Below are positions 45,436 to 53,595 of a stretch of 64,000 nt of DNA, in pieces (within the stretch, counting starts at the first letter, position 1; every line of letters begins with the position of its first letter). The notes beneath the pieces were generated by a model, which made no database searches, was not told the origin of the DNA, and worked only from the letters and a program-made list of their open reading frames with translations. The position numbers were made by a program, and so were the translations under genes. The stretch comes from Cyanobium sp. CZS48M (GTDB taxonomy: Bacteria; Cyanobacteriota; Cyanobacteriia; PCC-6307; Cyanobiaceae): NCBI GenBank assembly GCA_030373145.1, contig JAUCZK010000006.1:1-64000 (forward strand). Reading direction: 5' to 3'.

Positions 45436-47241
45436 ATGGCCCTGCTGGTTCAGAAATTCGGGGGAACCTCCGTCGGCAGCGTGGAGCGGATCCAGGCGGT
45501 GGCACAGCGGATCGCCGCCAGCCGCGAGCAGGGCCATGACCTGGTGATCGTGGTCTCGGCCATGGGCCACACCACCGATGAGCTCACTTCCCTGGCGCGG
45601 GCACTCTGCCCTGAGCCCCCCCAGCGGGAGATGGACATGCTGCTGGCCACCGGTGAGCAGGTGTCGATCGCCCTGCTGGCCATGGCCCTGCACAGCATCG
45701 GCGTGCCGGCCGTGTCGATGACGGGGCCCCAGGTGGGCATCGTGACCGAATCAGCCCACGGCCGCGCCCGCATCCTCGAGGTGCGCACCGAGCGGTTGCG
45801 CAAACGACTCGAGGATGGCCAGGTGGTGGTGGTGGCCGGCTTCCAGGGCACCAGCAGCGGCAGTGCCGGCACGCCCGAAATCACCACCCTGGGCCGGGGC
45901 GGCTCCGACACCTCCGCCGTGGCCCTCGCCGCGGCCCTCGGGGCCGACGCCTGCGAGATCTACACCGATGTGCCCGGGGTGCTCACCACCGACCCGCGCC
46001 AGGTGAGCGATGCCCAGCTGATGGAGGAAGTGAGCTGCAACGAGATGCTGGAGCTGGCCAGCCTCGGTGCGGCGGTGCTGCATCCTCGTGCCGTCGAAAT
46101 CGCCCGCAACTACGGCGTGCCCCTGGTGGTGCGCTCCAGCTGGAGCGATGCGCCCGGCACTCGGCTCACCAGCGGCATGCCCCGGCCGATCGGCAGCGAG
46201 GGACTGGAACTGGGCCGCCCGGTGGACGGGGCGGATCTGGAGAGCCAGCAGGCGGTGCTGGCCCTCACCAGGGTGCCCGACCACCCCGGGGTGGCCGCCC
46301 TGCTGTTCGAGGCCCTCTCCGCGGCGGGGCTGAACGTGGATCTGATCGTGCAGGCCACCCATGTGGGCGCCAGCAACGACATTGCCTTCACCCTCTCGGA
46401 GAGCGAGCTGGAGGCGGCGCGCGCAGTCTGTCGCGGCCTGCTCCAACAGCTGGATGTGGAAGAGAGCGCCCTGAGCACCCAGGGCGGATTGGCCAAGCTC
46501 AGCATTTCCGGGGCCGGGATCATGGGGCGCCCGGGCATCGCCGCCCGTCTGTTCGACACCCTGGCCCGCTACGGCATCAACCTGCGCATGATCGCCACCA
46601 GTGAGGTGAAGGTGAGCTGTCTGGTGGAGGGCAGCCAGGGGGCCCGGGCCCTGCGCGCCGCCGCCGAGGTGTTCGAACTGCAGGAGCACCAGCTGCGCCA
46701 GAACCCGCTCCCCTGCGACGTGAGCGATCCGGCGGTGCGCGGCGTGGCCCTGGATCGCCACCAGGCCCAGGTGGTGGTCCGCCAGATTCCCGATCGCCCA
46801 GGCACAGCCGCCGCCGTCTGCCGGGCCCTGGCCGATGCCGGCATCAGCCTCGACACCATCGTCCAGTCGGAGCGCACCCACGGCTCGGGCCCGCAGCTCA
46901 GCCGCGACATGAGCTTCACCCTGCGCCGCGATGACCTCAACCGAGCCCGCCTGGCCCTGCAGCCGGTGCTCGCCCCCTGGCCTGAGGCTCGCTTCGAGGA
47001 GGGGCTGGCCATCGCCCGGGTGAGCGCCGTGGGCGCGGGCATGCCCTGCACCCACGGCACCGCCGCCCGCATGTTCCGAGCCCTGGCGGAGGCCGGTGTG
47101 AACATCGAGATGATCGCCACCAGCGAGATCCGCACCAGCTGCGTGGTGGCGGAGGCCGATGGTGTCAAGGCCCTGCAGGCCGTGCATGCCTGCTTCCAGC
47201 TGGGCGGCAGCACCACCGCAGAGATGGAGGCCATGGCCTAG
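45436..47241 (+). CDS. lysC: Aspartate kinase with four ACT domains
   Basis: First step of Lys/Thr/Met synthesis. The 601-residue protein has the kinase domain MALLVQKFGGTSVGSVERIQ ... GRGGSDTSAVALAAALGADA ... EIYTDVPGVLTTDPR, then four ACT domains: two around ALTRVPDHPGVAALLFEAL and ISGAGIMGRPGIAARLFDTL, and two around VVRQIPDRPGTAAAVCRAL and VSAVGAGMPCTHGTAARMF. The doubled ACT pair is the cyanobacterial layout, binding Lys and Thr for feedback control. ATG 45436 starts the conserved sequence. Its TAG overlaps the next GTG by one base. Confidence 0.95.
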   Translation: MALLVQKFGGTSVGSVERIQAVAQRIAASREQGHDLVIVVSAMGHTTDELTSLARALCPEPPQREMDMLLATGEQVSIALLAMALHSIGVPAVSMTGPQVGIVTESAHGRARILEVRTERLRKRLEDGQVVVVAGFQGTSSGSAGTPEITTLGRGGSDTSAVALAAALGADACEIYTDVPGVLTTDPRQVSDAQLMEEVSCNEMLELASLGAAVLHPRAVEIARNYGVPLVVRSSWSDAPGTRLTSGMPRPIGSEGLELGRPVDGADLESQQAVLALTRVPDHPGVAALLFEALSAAGLNVDLIVQATHVGASNDIAFTLSESELEAARAVCRGLLQQLDVEESALSTQGGLAKLSISGAGIMGRPGIAARLFDTLARYGINLRMIATSEVKVSCLVEGSQGARALRAAAEVFELQEHQLRQNPLPCDVSDPAVRGVALDRHQAQVVVRQIPDRPGTAAAVCRALADAGISLDTIVQSERTHGSGPQLSRDMSFTLRRDDLNRARLALQPVLAPWPEARFEEGLAIARVSAVGAGMPCTHGTAARMFRALAEAGVNIEMIATSEIRTSCVVAEADGVKALQAVHACFQLGGSTTAEMEAMA

Positions 47242-48575
47242 TGCACTGGTTGCGCCACCGCCGCTGGCTGGCCCTGGCCGCGGGCCTGGATGCCCTGGGG
47301 GTCTGTCTGCTGGCGGCCTGGATCGATCGGGAACGGGAAGGCTTTCTGAACAATCAGCTGGGCCTGCTGGCGATGCTGGTGGCGGTCTATCTCAGCCTCG
47401 GCTGGCTGTTCGGGTCCTTCACCCTGGTCAAGACCCGGCGCCTGCGCTGGAGCCAGCTGATCGTGCGCCTGGCCATCACCAGTGCCGCCACCACCGCCAC
47501 CGGCGCCGTGCTGGGCTGGTTGCTGCGCACCGCCCCCGAAGTGACGCTGCTGCACCGGGGCAGCCTGATGCCGCTGTTCACCCTGGCGGCCCTCTGGAGC
47601 GCAGGCGTGCGGCTGCTGCTGCGCCAGCTGGCCCACTCCACCAGGCAGGACCAGTGGCAGATCGTCAGTCTTCCCGACGAGCAGGAGGCGATCAGGGCTG
47701 AATGGGAGCGCATCGGGGCCATGCGGGCTCCAGCCATTCATGTGCTGGGTGAAGGTTTGAGCGTGATCGAGAGCGAGCAGGCCGGCGATGCGAGCATCGG
47801 CCTCGCCCTCAGCCAGGGGGTGCTCCAGCAACCCGATGGTCTTGATTCCTGTGCCCGGGTCCTGGCGGAGGGACGGGCCGTCACCTCACTGGCGCTGGCG
47901 GCGGAGCAGGAGCTGCAGCGCATCCCTCCGCGCTGGGTGGAGGATCAGTGGCTGCTGTTCTCCGACCGCAGCGAGCAGCGTGGTGGCGGCTTCGAGCGTC
48001 AGCTCAAACGCTACGCCGATGTGATGGTGAGTCTGCTGCTGCTGCTGCTCTGCACTCCGCTGCTGGCCATCGCCGCCGCCTTGATCCGCCTGACGGATAG
48101 CGGGCCGGTGCTCTACCGGCAATGGCGCACAGGCCTGCAGGGCCAGCGCTTCGAGGTGATCAAACTGAGGACGATGGTCCCCGATGCGGAGGAAGAGGGG
48201 GAGGCGATCTGGTCAGGTCCCAACGACAGTCGCATCACCCCGGTGGGCCACTGGCTGCGGCGCACCCGACTCGATGAGTTGCCACAGCTGATCAACGTGC
48301 TGCGGGGTGAAATGAGCCTGATCGGCCCGCGGCCGGAGCGGCCGGAACTGGAAACCGACCTGGAGCGGCGCATCCCCAACTATCGGCTGCGCCACTGGAT
48401 CCGGCCGGGACTGAGCGGCTGGGCTCAGGTAAACATTCCTTACACCTCCACAGTGGAGGACGCTGAGCTGAAGCTGAGTTACGACCTCTTTTACCTACGC
48501 AACAGCAGCATCTGGCTGGATCTGCTGATCCTGTTCAAGACAATCAAGATCGTGCTCAAGGGCGCTGGGCGCTGA
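47241..48575 (+). CDS. Polyprenyl-phosphate sugar-1-phosphate transferase (initiating glycosyltransferase)
   Basis: A 444-residue membrane enzyme of the bacterial sugar transferase family that loads the first sugar phosphate onto undecaprenyl phosphate. Four or five hydrophobic helices (about residues 8-130) precede a soluble spacer. The catalytic domain (about 255-440) has the insertion helix VMVSLLLLLLCTPLLAIAAA, FEVIKLRTMVPDAE, ITPVGHWLRRTRLDELPQLI, NVLRGEMSLIGPRPERPE and RPGLSGWAQVN. All family motifs are intact. It is joined to lysC by a one-base overlap (TAGTG) and is the only accessory gene on the plus strand here. Confidence 0.92.
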   Translation: MHWLRHRRWLALAAGLDALGVCLLAAWIDREREGFLNNQLGLLAMLVAVYLSLGWLFGSFTLVKTRRLRWSQLIVRLAITSAATTATGAVLGWLLRTAPEVTLLHRGSLMPLFTLAALWSAGVRLLLRQLAHSTRQDQWQIVSLPDEQEAIRAEWERIGAMRAPAIHVLGEGLSVIESEQAGDASIGLALSQGVLQQPDGLDSCARVLAEGRAVTSLALAAEQELQRIPPRWVEDQWLLFSDRSEQRGGGFERQLKRYADVMVSLLLLLLCTPLLAIAAALIRLTDSGPVLYRQWRTGLQGQRFEVIKLRTMVPDAEEEGEAIWSGPNDSRITPVGHWLRRTRLDELPQLINVLRGEMSLIGPRPERPELETDLERRIPNYRLRHWIRPGLSGWAQVNIPYTSTVEDAELKLSYDLFYLRNSSIWLDLLILFKTIKIVLKGAGR

Positions 48576-48630
48576 GGCCCTACTGATATGGAAGGGGCTT
48601 GTATTGTTCATGTGGTGCCCGAAGCAGCGA

Positions 48631-50067
48631 TCAATCAAGAGAAAAGGTCGGCAGAAATTTCGCCACATTGCATAGCTCAATATCAATAGCCCCAACATCG
48701 GTGAAGTCTCGATTCGTATCCCTTGTTCGCTCAATAAATCGCGCCGTACGATCCGGGTGCTTCGTCAGCCTGACGAGGCGGTCAACCCAGTTGCTACGGG
48801 GCACTTGGGGCATCAAGCCCTGAAGCCCGAGGAACCAGGGAATCAGCGAACCTGTGAGATTGAGTGCTTCAGACGATCGATGCGGGAATGATGGCATGGA
48901 GATCCTGATCGAACGAATAAATGCAAGCTGCGATTCGGTGAGCACCAATGGCTCAGACAACTTCATGAGATCTGCCCCGGTTGCACTCAAAGCATCAAGA
49001 AAACGACCAGGATGGCTGCGATAAGACTCGAAGCAAGTGGCAGGCCTGAGCTCATCTGCAAGAAGACATCGCTTCATCCATTCGAGATCAACACGACCAA
49101 GCGAGTGGTCGTTGTGGCAATCGTAGATACGTCCTTTGTCATACCGTACCGGGCAGAGATACCCAGGATCCACCAACTCAGAAGCCGCGGCATGATCCCC
49201 ACAGATCACCGGCAACCCTGCGTAACTCGCCTCAATCAGAACACGGCCCAGGGTTTCCAGATTGGAGGTACTGGGGAAAAGTAGAACATCAATCTCTGCC
49301 AAAAAATCCCAGATCTCAGCATGAGCTCGAGGAGGGAAGTAGCGAAAGACATCGGAGGATCCGAGGGCTTCTACCAACTCCTGTTCAACTAACTGCGGCG
49401 TACACCTGGAGGAATGGACATGTCCGCAGGCGAACAGAGTGAACCGACGATGTGACGTCGAGGCTCCTGCGGAATTCAGATCAATCAGCAACCGAATGAG
49501 ATCCGGAAAGTTCTTATCCTCGGAGATGCGTCCCAGATAACCAAGAATCAATCCAGAATCAGCCTTAGCAAAGCGTTTGCGCCGGACCAGCCGACGATCC
49601 GCAAAGCAGGCCGCTAGCGGGTAACAACGAAGTGCGGGGAAAGATGCAAGGAGCGGGAAAAATGCTTCATAGACACCCTGTGCATAGAAACTGGAAACCA
49701 GAATGGTGTCGTCTTGCCGCAAGAAAGGATGGCAAAGATACTCCTGAAAAAGATAACTGCTCCAGATGGCCGTACGCACATCTCTGACGATACGGTATGA
49801 GAGCGCAAGGCGCTCTCGAAGATAGAAGTAATAATGCGCATGAGGCCCCACATTGCTGACCACACAATCAGCGTCGGCCAGCATCTCAATCGCATAAGCA
49901 TCATCAGCAAGCAACCTGTTAAAATCATGGAACTGCACCTTCAAGGCAGGCCCTGGCCGATGCTTCAACAGCCAGGCAATACTCTCGTGCGCTAGGTTGA
50001 CACCATCACGCTGGGGAAGCGCTGGATCAGTGCAATAGTCATGAAGTGCAACTCTGAGGCTTTTCAG
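48631..50067 (-). CDS. GT4 family glycosyltransferase, probable CTG start
   Basis: A 478-residue GT-B glycosyltransferase. Clear motifs are GLILGYLGRISEDKNFPDLI, FTLFACGHVH and LLFPSTSNLETLGRVLIEAS (the donor-site E-x7-E region), with AGLPVICGDHAAASELV after it. The first ATG/GTG/TTG (TTG 49968) would cut off good sequence upstream, LKSLRVALHDYCTDPALPQR and then DGVNLAHESIAWLL, the GT4 opening. In that frame the only start candidate is CTG 50067-50065, overlapping the TGA of the upstream gene (CTGA) with GGGGAGAG six bases upstream. The last quarter is unassigned. It is less G+C-rich than the core genes. Confidence 0.82.
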   Translation of the reverse strand: MKSLRVALHDYCTDPALPQRDGVNLAHESIAWLLKHRPGPALKVQFHDFNRLLADDAYAIEMLADADCVVSNVGPHAHYYFYLRERLALSYRIVRDVRTAIWSSYLFQEYLCHPFLRQDDTILVSSFYAQGVYEAFFPLLASFPALRCYPLAACFADRRLVRRKRFAKADSGLILGYLGRISEDKNFPDLIRLLIDLNSAGASTSHRRFTLFACGHVHSSRCTPQLVEQELVEALGSSDVFRYFPPRAHAEIWDFLAEIDVLLFPSTSNLETLGRVLIEASYAGLPVICGDHAAASELVDPGYLCPVRYDKGRIYDCHNDHSLGRVDLEWMKRCLLADELRPATCFESYRSHPGRFLDALSATGADLMKLSEPLVLTESQLAFIRSIRISMPSFPHRSSEALNLTGSLIPWFLGLQGLMPQVPRSNWVDRLVRLTKHPDRTARFIERTRDTNRDFTDVGAIDIELCNVAKFLPTFSLD

Positions 50068-51677
50068 ATTAAACTCTCCCCATCCATTCTCTGATCTGCT
50101 GTTAGGCCTGCCAGCGCAAGAATCGTTGCCGGCAGGTCCTCCAGTCGACCAGGGCCCAGCTTGGTGCCTGGCTTGATGTCTGGACCTATAGCAAGAATCA
50201 GGTTACTAACCTCGGTGCCATGCATCACATGCCCTCCGGAACGGAAAAAGGGAAGGGGGCCGATCCGGCCATACTCTTCGCATTCCAAAGCATCAGCTGG
50301 AGGCCCTGAATCACTCCATCGTACGATCATATCTGGAGGAAGATGAATCTTTTCGAAAGGTGTGTCTCGCATGATCAGCACATCATGAACCATGGGCTGA
50401 CCGGTGCGTGGGTTAACGCAACGCACCAATAGGTTACGCAACTCCAGCAAAGTGGGGCCAAATTCCTCCGGGTCTATGAGGCCACAGGCCTCCCGCCCAC
50501 GCACATTCAGGCGCACGTATCCATCGGACACACTGGGGAGAGCAAAAGCACGCATATGGGGCCAGAGATTCTTGTACCAATTGGCCGGATTCCAGCTGAG
50601 TGGGTCCGCCTGGGCCTCCTGCTCAAAGGGGCTGGCGATCCGAGCTCGTGCTTCCTCCGCCACGGTCTGCCAGACCTCGGCCTTCCAGTGATTGCTGTAG
50701 TCAAAACGAGGTGGTGGCAGAGATGATCCGGCCATGGAAAGAGATCCTAGGCCCATCTCACCTGGAAACGCCCAGCGATACAATAGCTCAGGCAAAAGTG
50801 CAAAGCTAGGGACATCCATATGGTTAGCTACAGTATGATCTATAGTATAGACCATAAAAATTGCTTCCTCGGGTGCATCCGAATACAGAGCGGAGAGCGA
50901 GTGATCGATCTCACGATACACATCTAGCAACATTGAGTCGCCTGAAAACCATGGATCATGAAGGGGATGAGGCTCACCGACATGCCAAAGAAGGTGATTA
51001 GCGGTATGGCTTTCCGAGTAAAGGGAAAGGAAGAGATTCCAGCGTTCTGCCTGTAGGAGATCAGCGCAGATAGCCGTACGGCGACGTACAGACTCAAAGA
51101 GCTGCTCCCGCAGCCTAAAAAGCTCTTCCTTGATATAGATACTTGGCAGAGGAACAGAACGTTCAAGTCGACCTGAAATCGGATCGATCACTGTCTGTTG
51201 GCCATCAGTGATCCTGGGGTTGACTCCATGGACAGCCTCGAGTTTGGCCAACATTCCATCGGGCTTGCTCAGAGGAACCCAGGCGTTGAGCTCACTGGCC
51301 CAGCCAGTTACTTGTATGCCATCGACACGATCGACGATCGGTGCCGGCAGATCGAATGCACAGATGAGACGGCTCGGGTGGCCGGAATAAAACGGCGGCG
51401 CAAAGCCTACATTCTGATAGAGCGGAAGATTGGCATAGGAATACGAAGATGCATCGAAGCAGGATCCTGGATTCTGCAAGCTCTGACCAGAGAAGAAAAC
51501 GTCCCAACAGCGCTCATTCCGGAACAGCTTGGTGTACAAGCATTGGCCAAAGGCGCCTTGTGAGCGCATCCTGGCCAGAAAGGGGAGATCTCCGTCATCC
51601 ATACCAGCCAGGAGAAGATTATTATTAGGGGCGTCGATTCCGAGCGCAATGACCGGATGTTCTCTTGAGTCCGCCAT
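50064..51677 (-). CDS. Alkaline-phosphatase-superfamily phosphodiesterase/nucleotide pyrophosphatase
   Basis: A 537-residue protein without an evident signal peptide. PVIALGIDAPNNNLLLAG supplies the first metal Asp (residue 15); SESHTANHLLWHV near 230, VYTIDHTVANHMD near 275 and SGGHVMHGTEVSNLILAIGP near 483 supply the metal His and Asp residues of the type I phosphodiesterase fold. In the place of the Thr nucleophile the segment is FRNERCWDVFFSG, where the Thr is missing, so the reaction may differ from the usual hydrolysis. It is the third of four genes in a run with two cyanophycin-synthetase-like ligases. Substrate unknown. Confidence 0.75.
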   Translation of the reverse strand: MADSREHPVIALGIDAPNNNLLLAGMDDGDLPFLARMRSQGAFGQCLYTKLFRNERCWDVFFSGQSLQNPGSCFDASSYSYANLPLYQNVGFAPPFYSGHPSRLICAFDLPAPIVDRVDGIQVTGWASELNAWVPLSKPDGMLAKLEAVHGVNPRITDGQQTVIDPISGRLERSVPLPSIYIKEELFRLREQLFESVRRRTAICADLLQAERWNLFLSLYSESHTANHLLWHVGEPHPLHDPWFSGDSMLLDVYREIDHSLSALYSDAPEEAIFMVYTIDHTVANHMDVPSFALLPELLYRWAFPGEMGLGSLSMAGSSLPPPRFDYSNHWKAEVWQTVAEEARARIASPFEQEAQADPLSWNPANWYKNLWPHMRAFALPSVSDGYVRLNVRGREACGLIDPEEFGPTLLELRNLLVRCVNPRTGQPMVHDVLIMRDTPFEKIHLPPDMIVRWSDSGPPADALECEEYGRIGPLPFFRSGGHVMHGTEVSNLILAIGPDIKPGTKLGPGRLEDLPATILALAGLTADQRMDGESLI

Positions 51678-51711
51678 TGAACAGCAGCAATTGAAGAGCT
51701 AGAGTGGAAGG

Positions 51712-53592
51712 CTAGGCTAAGTCCATATCGGCACAATCAGGCCTCCGCAGATCATCAACGTGGGGTTTGACCAACCGCAGGATCCGTCTGGAGGCGTGGC
51801 TCACCTTCGCCGCCAATCCAAGCAAGGTGCCCGTAGCAAATTCAGGAGCCGGAAGACCTCGCTGCAGAATTTCGCTGACGCTCATCACAATCAGGCCCGA
51901 TGTCAAGGCCTGATCATGGATCATGGACTGAGCGGCAGAGAAGCCGCTGGAGGGCTGACAAGCCAACGCCTTACCGGCAATCCAAACACCTTCCGCAAGC
52001 GCCAGCCCATTGCAGTTCAGCTGCTGCAGCAACCTTTGGGCTTCCCTATGCAGGATTCCGGTCTCCATACCGTCCGGGTTGACCAAGAGGTGCAGGACAA
52101 CAGATTCTGCTGACTGAAACATACTGGCCAGGATTTCCCGGTAGATCATGGGAGTGTCACGGATACCGATCTGAGGTTGAGCATTCACCTCGCAGATGAT
52201 GCCTCCTCGATCCTTCCAGGATGCTTTCACATCGGGAATGATCAGGTCGATCCCAGCAATGTCCAGCCGGAAGGTTCGTGCAACCTGAAGAGCGAGTTCT
52301 AGATTCTCGGGGTGAACCTGCTCGTGGGCGATCAAGATATGGGATCCACCAGCAGAGATGTTGGCCTTGCCACGCAGGCGCACAACACGGCCTTCTTCTG
52401 GAATCGATTCGGAACTAAGACCCTGGTGGGTCAGCAGCATCTGAGCCTCAGCATCAAGCTCAAGGCGCATCTTCCCGGACATTCGCAGGATCTTTTGGCT
52501 CCGCTCCGTCCCCTGCTCTCGGGCAACAAGTCCATCAATGGTTGTCATACCATCGCCGATCACTCGACCCGGAACTCTATGCATGATCTTGACGATCTGA
52601 CCATGGGCAACCGTAAATCGATAGTCTTCGCCAAAGATAAACTTTTCGACAAGGATCTTTCTAGAAAGCTTTGCTGCTTCACGATAAGCCAGTGCAACCG
52701 ATTGTTCATCCCGCAATCCGGCAAAGACCCCGCGCCCCTGCTCCTGATCCGCAGGCTTAATCACCACAGGATAGCCAAGATCACCAGCCAATCTGATCGC
52801 CTCCTCCTCCGAGCGGCAGACCTTATGGGTGGGCCCTGGCAGCCCATGATGATTGAGGAAGAGGGCTGTCCGCTCCTTGTCCTTCGCCAGAGCCACGGAC
52901 ATGAAGGGTGCTTGATCTGTCAGCGAACTGTCGATCCAGCGCGTTGAGGCACCCTGGCCGATAGCCATGATGTTGCTATCGATTCGGATGGCCGGCAGGG
53001 CCAGCTCATGGGCCGCCTTGGCGAAGTAGAAATTGTTGGTACCCTTAAGGCCAAAGACACTCAGTTGACTGATCAACTGATCCCTACTCTTGCGAATCTC
53101 CTCCAGGCGATTATTCACGGCAGCAGGAGATCGGGCGAAAGCATTGATCAGGGATTCGAGCCAGCGCAGGGTGTCCACCGAAGCCCGTGGGAAGGAGTAG
53201 GGCAGGAACAGATCGTGGGCCTCCAAGAAGACATCCCTTGCCTCGGTCCTTGCAGGAAACGAGTGCCAGGGTCCAAACACGGGAAGATTGGCCAGGCGCT
53301 GGAGTTCGAGATGGGTCTTCAGGATCCCATCAAGGAGATCCAGGGAAGGGATCTCTCTTCCTCCCTCGCCATGAGTTTCCTCAGGCTCCACGACCCTGGA
53401 GAGGAAGTCCCTGACCTGGTCTGCTGCTACGGGCCTGTCGCGTCGAATCTCGATCCGGCCTTCGAGAAAAGGCTGACGGATGCCGAAGCCCATGCCTTGA
53501 TAGGCCCGGAATTCGTTGGAGAACCGCAGCAGAGGGGGAGCCTTGCCTCGTGGCCCTGATCGGTTGGCCCCATCAGCTAAGGGGTGCGCCAT
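51712..53592 (-). CDS. ATP-grasp ligase related to cyanophycin synthetase, with truncated Mur-ligase-like tail
   Basis: A 626-residue protein. The N-terminal 170 residues are a cyanophycin-synthetase-like helper domain. The ATP-grasp part (about 200-490) shows GYPVVIKPADQEQGRGVFAG, KILVEKFIFGEDYRFTVAHG, HRVPGRVIGDGMTTIDGL, RLRGKANISAGGSHI and the metal-binding ICEVNAQPQIG. The last 110 residues (GLALAEGVWIAGKALACQ ... SGLIVMSVSEILQRGLPAP) line up with the middle of the Mur-ligase half of CphA, but the P-loop and most of that half are missing. This recalls CphA2-type enzymes. It probably joins amino acids through an acyl-phosphate; the substrate is unknown. Starts three bases after the full-length paralogue. 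Confidence 0.78.
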   Translation of the reverse strand: MAHPLADGANRSGPRGKAPPLLRFSNEFRAYQGMGFGIRQPFLEGRIEIRRDRPVAADQVRDFLSRVVEPEETHGEGGREIPSLDLLDGILKTHLELQRLANLPVFGPWHSFPARTEARDVFLEAHDLFLPYSFPRASVDTLRWLESLINAFARSPAAVNNRLEEIRKSRDQLISQLSVFGLKGTNNFYFAKAAHELALPAIRIDSNIMAIGQGASTRWIDSSLTDQAPFMSVALAKDKERTALFLNHHGLPGPTHKVCRSEEEAIRLAGDLGYPVVIKPADQEQGRGVFAGLRDEQSVALAYREAAKLSRKILVEKFIFGEDYRFTVAHGQIVKIMHRVPGRVIGDGMTTIDGLVAREQGTERSQKILRMSGKMRLELDAEAQMLLTHQGLSSESIPEEGRVVRLRGKANISAGGSHILIAHEQVHPENLELALQVARTFRLDIAGIDLIIPDVKASWKDRGGIICEVNAQPQIGIRDTPMIYREILASMFQSAESVVLHLLVNPDGMETGILHREAQRLLQQLNCNGLALAEGVWIAGKALACQPSSGFSAAQSMIHDQALTSGLIVMSVSEILQRGLPAPEFATGTLLGLAAKVSHASRRILRLVKPHVDDLRRPDCADMDLA

Positions 53593-53595
53593 GAC

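Noticed and set aside
45751-47187. Minus-strand open frame of 478 codons
   Set aside because: Antisense to lysC, with His/Gly-rich low-complexity translation and no start context.
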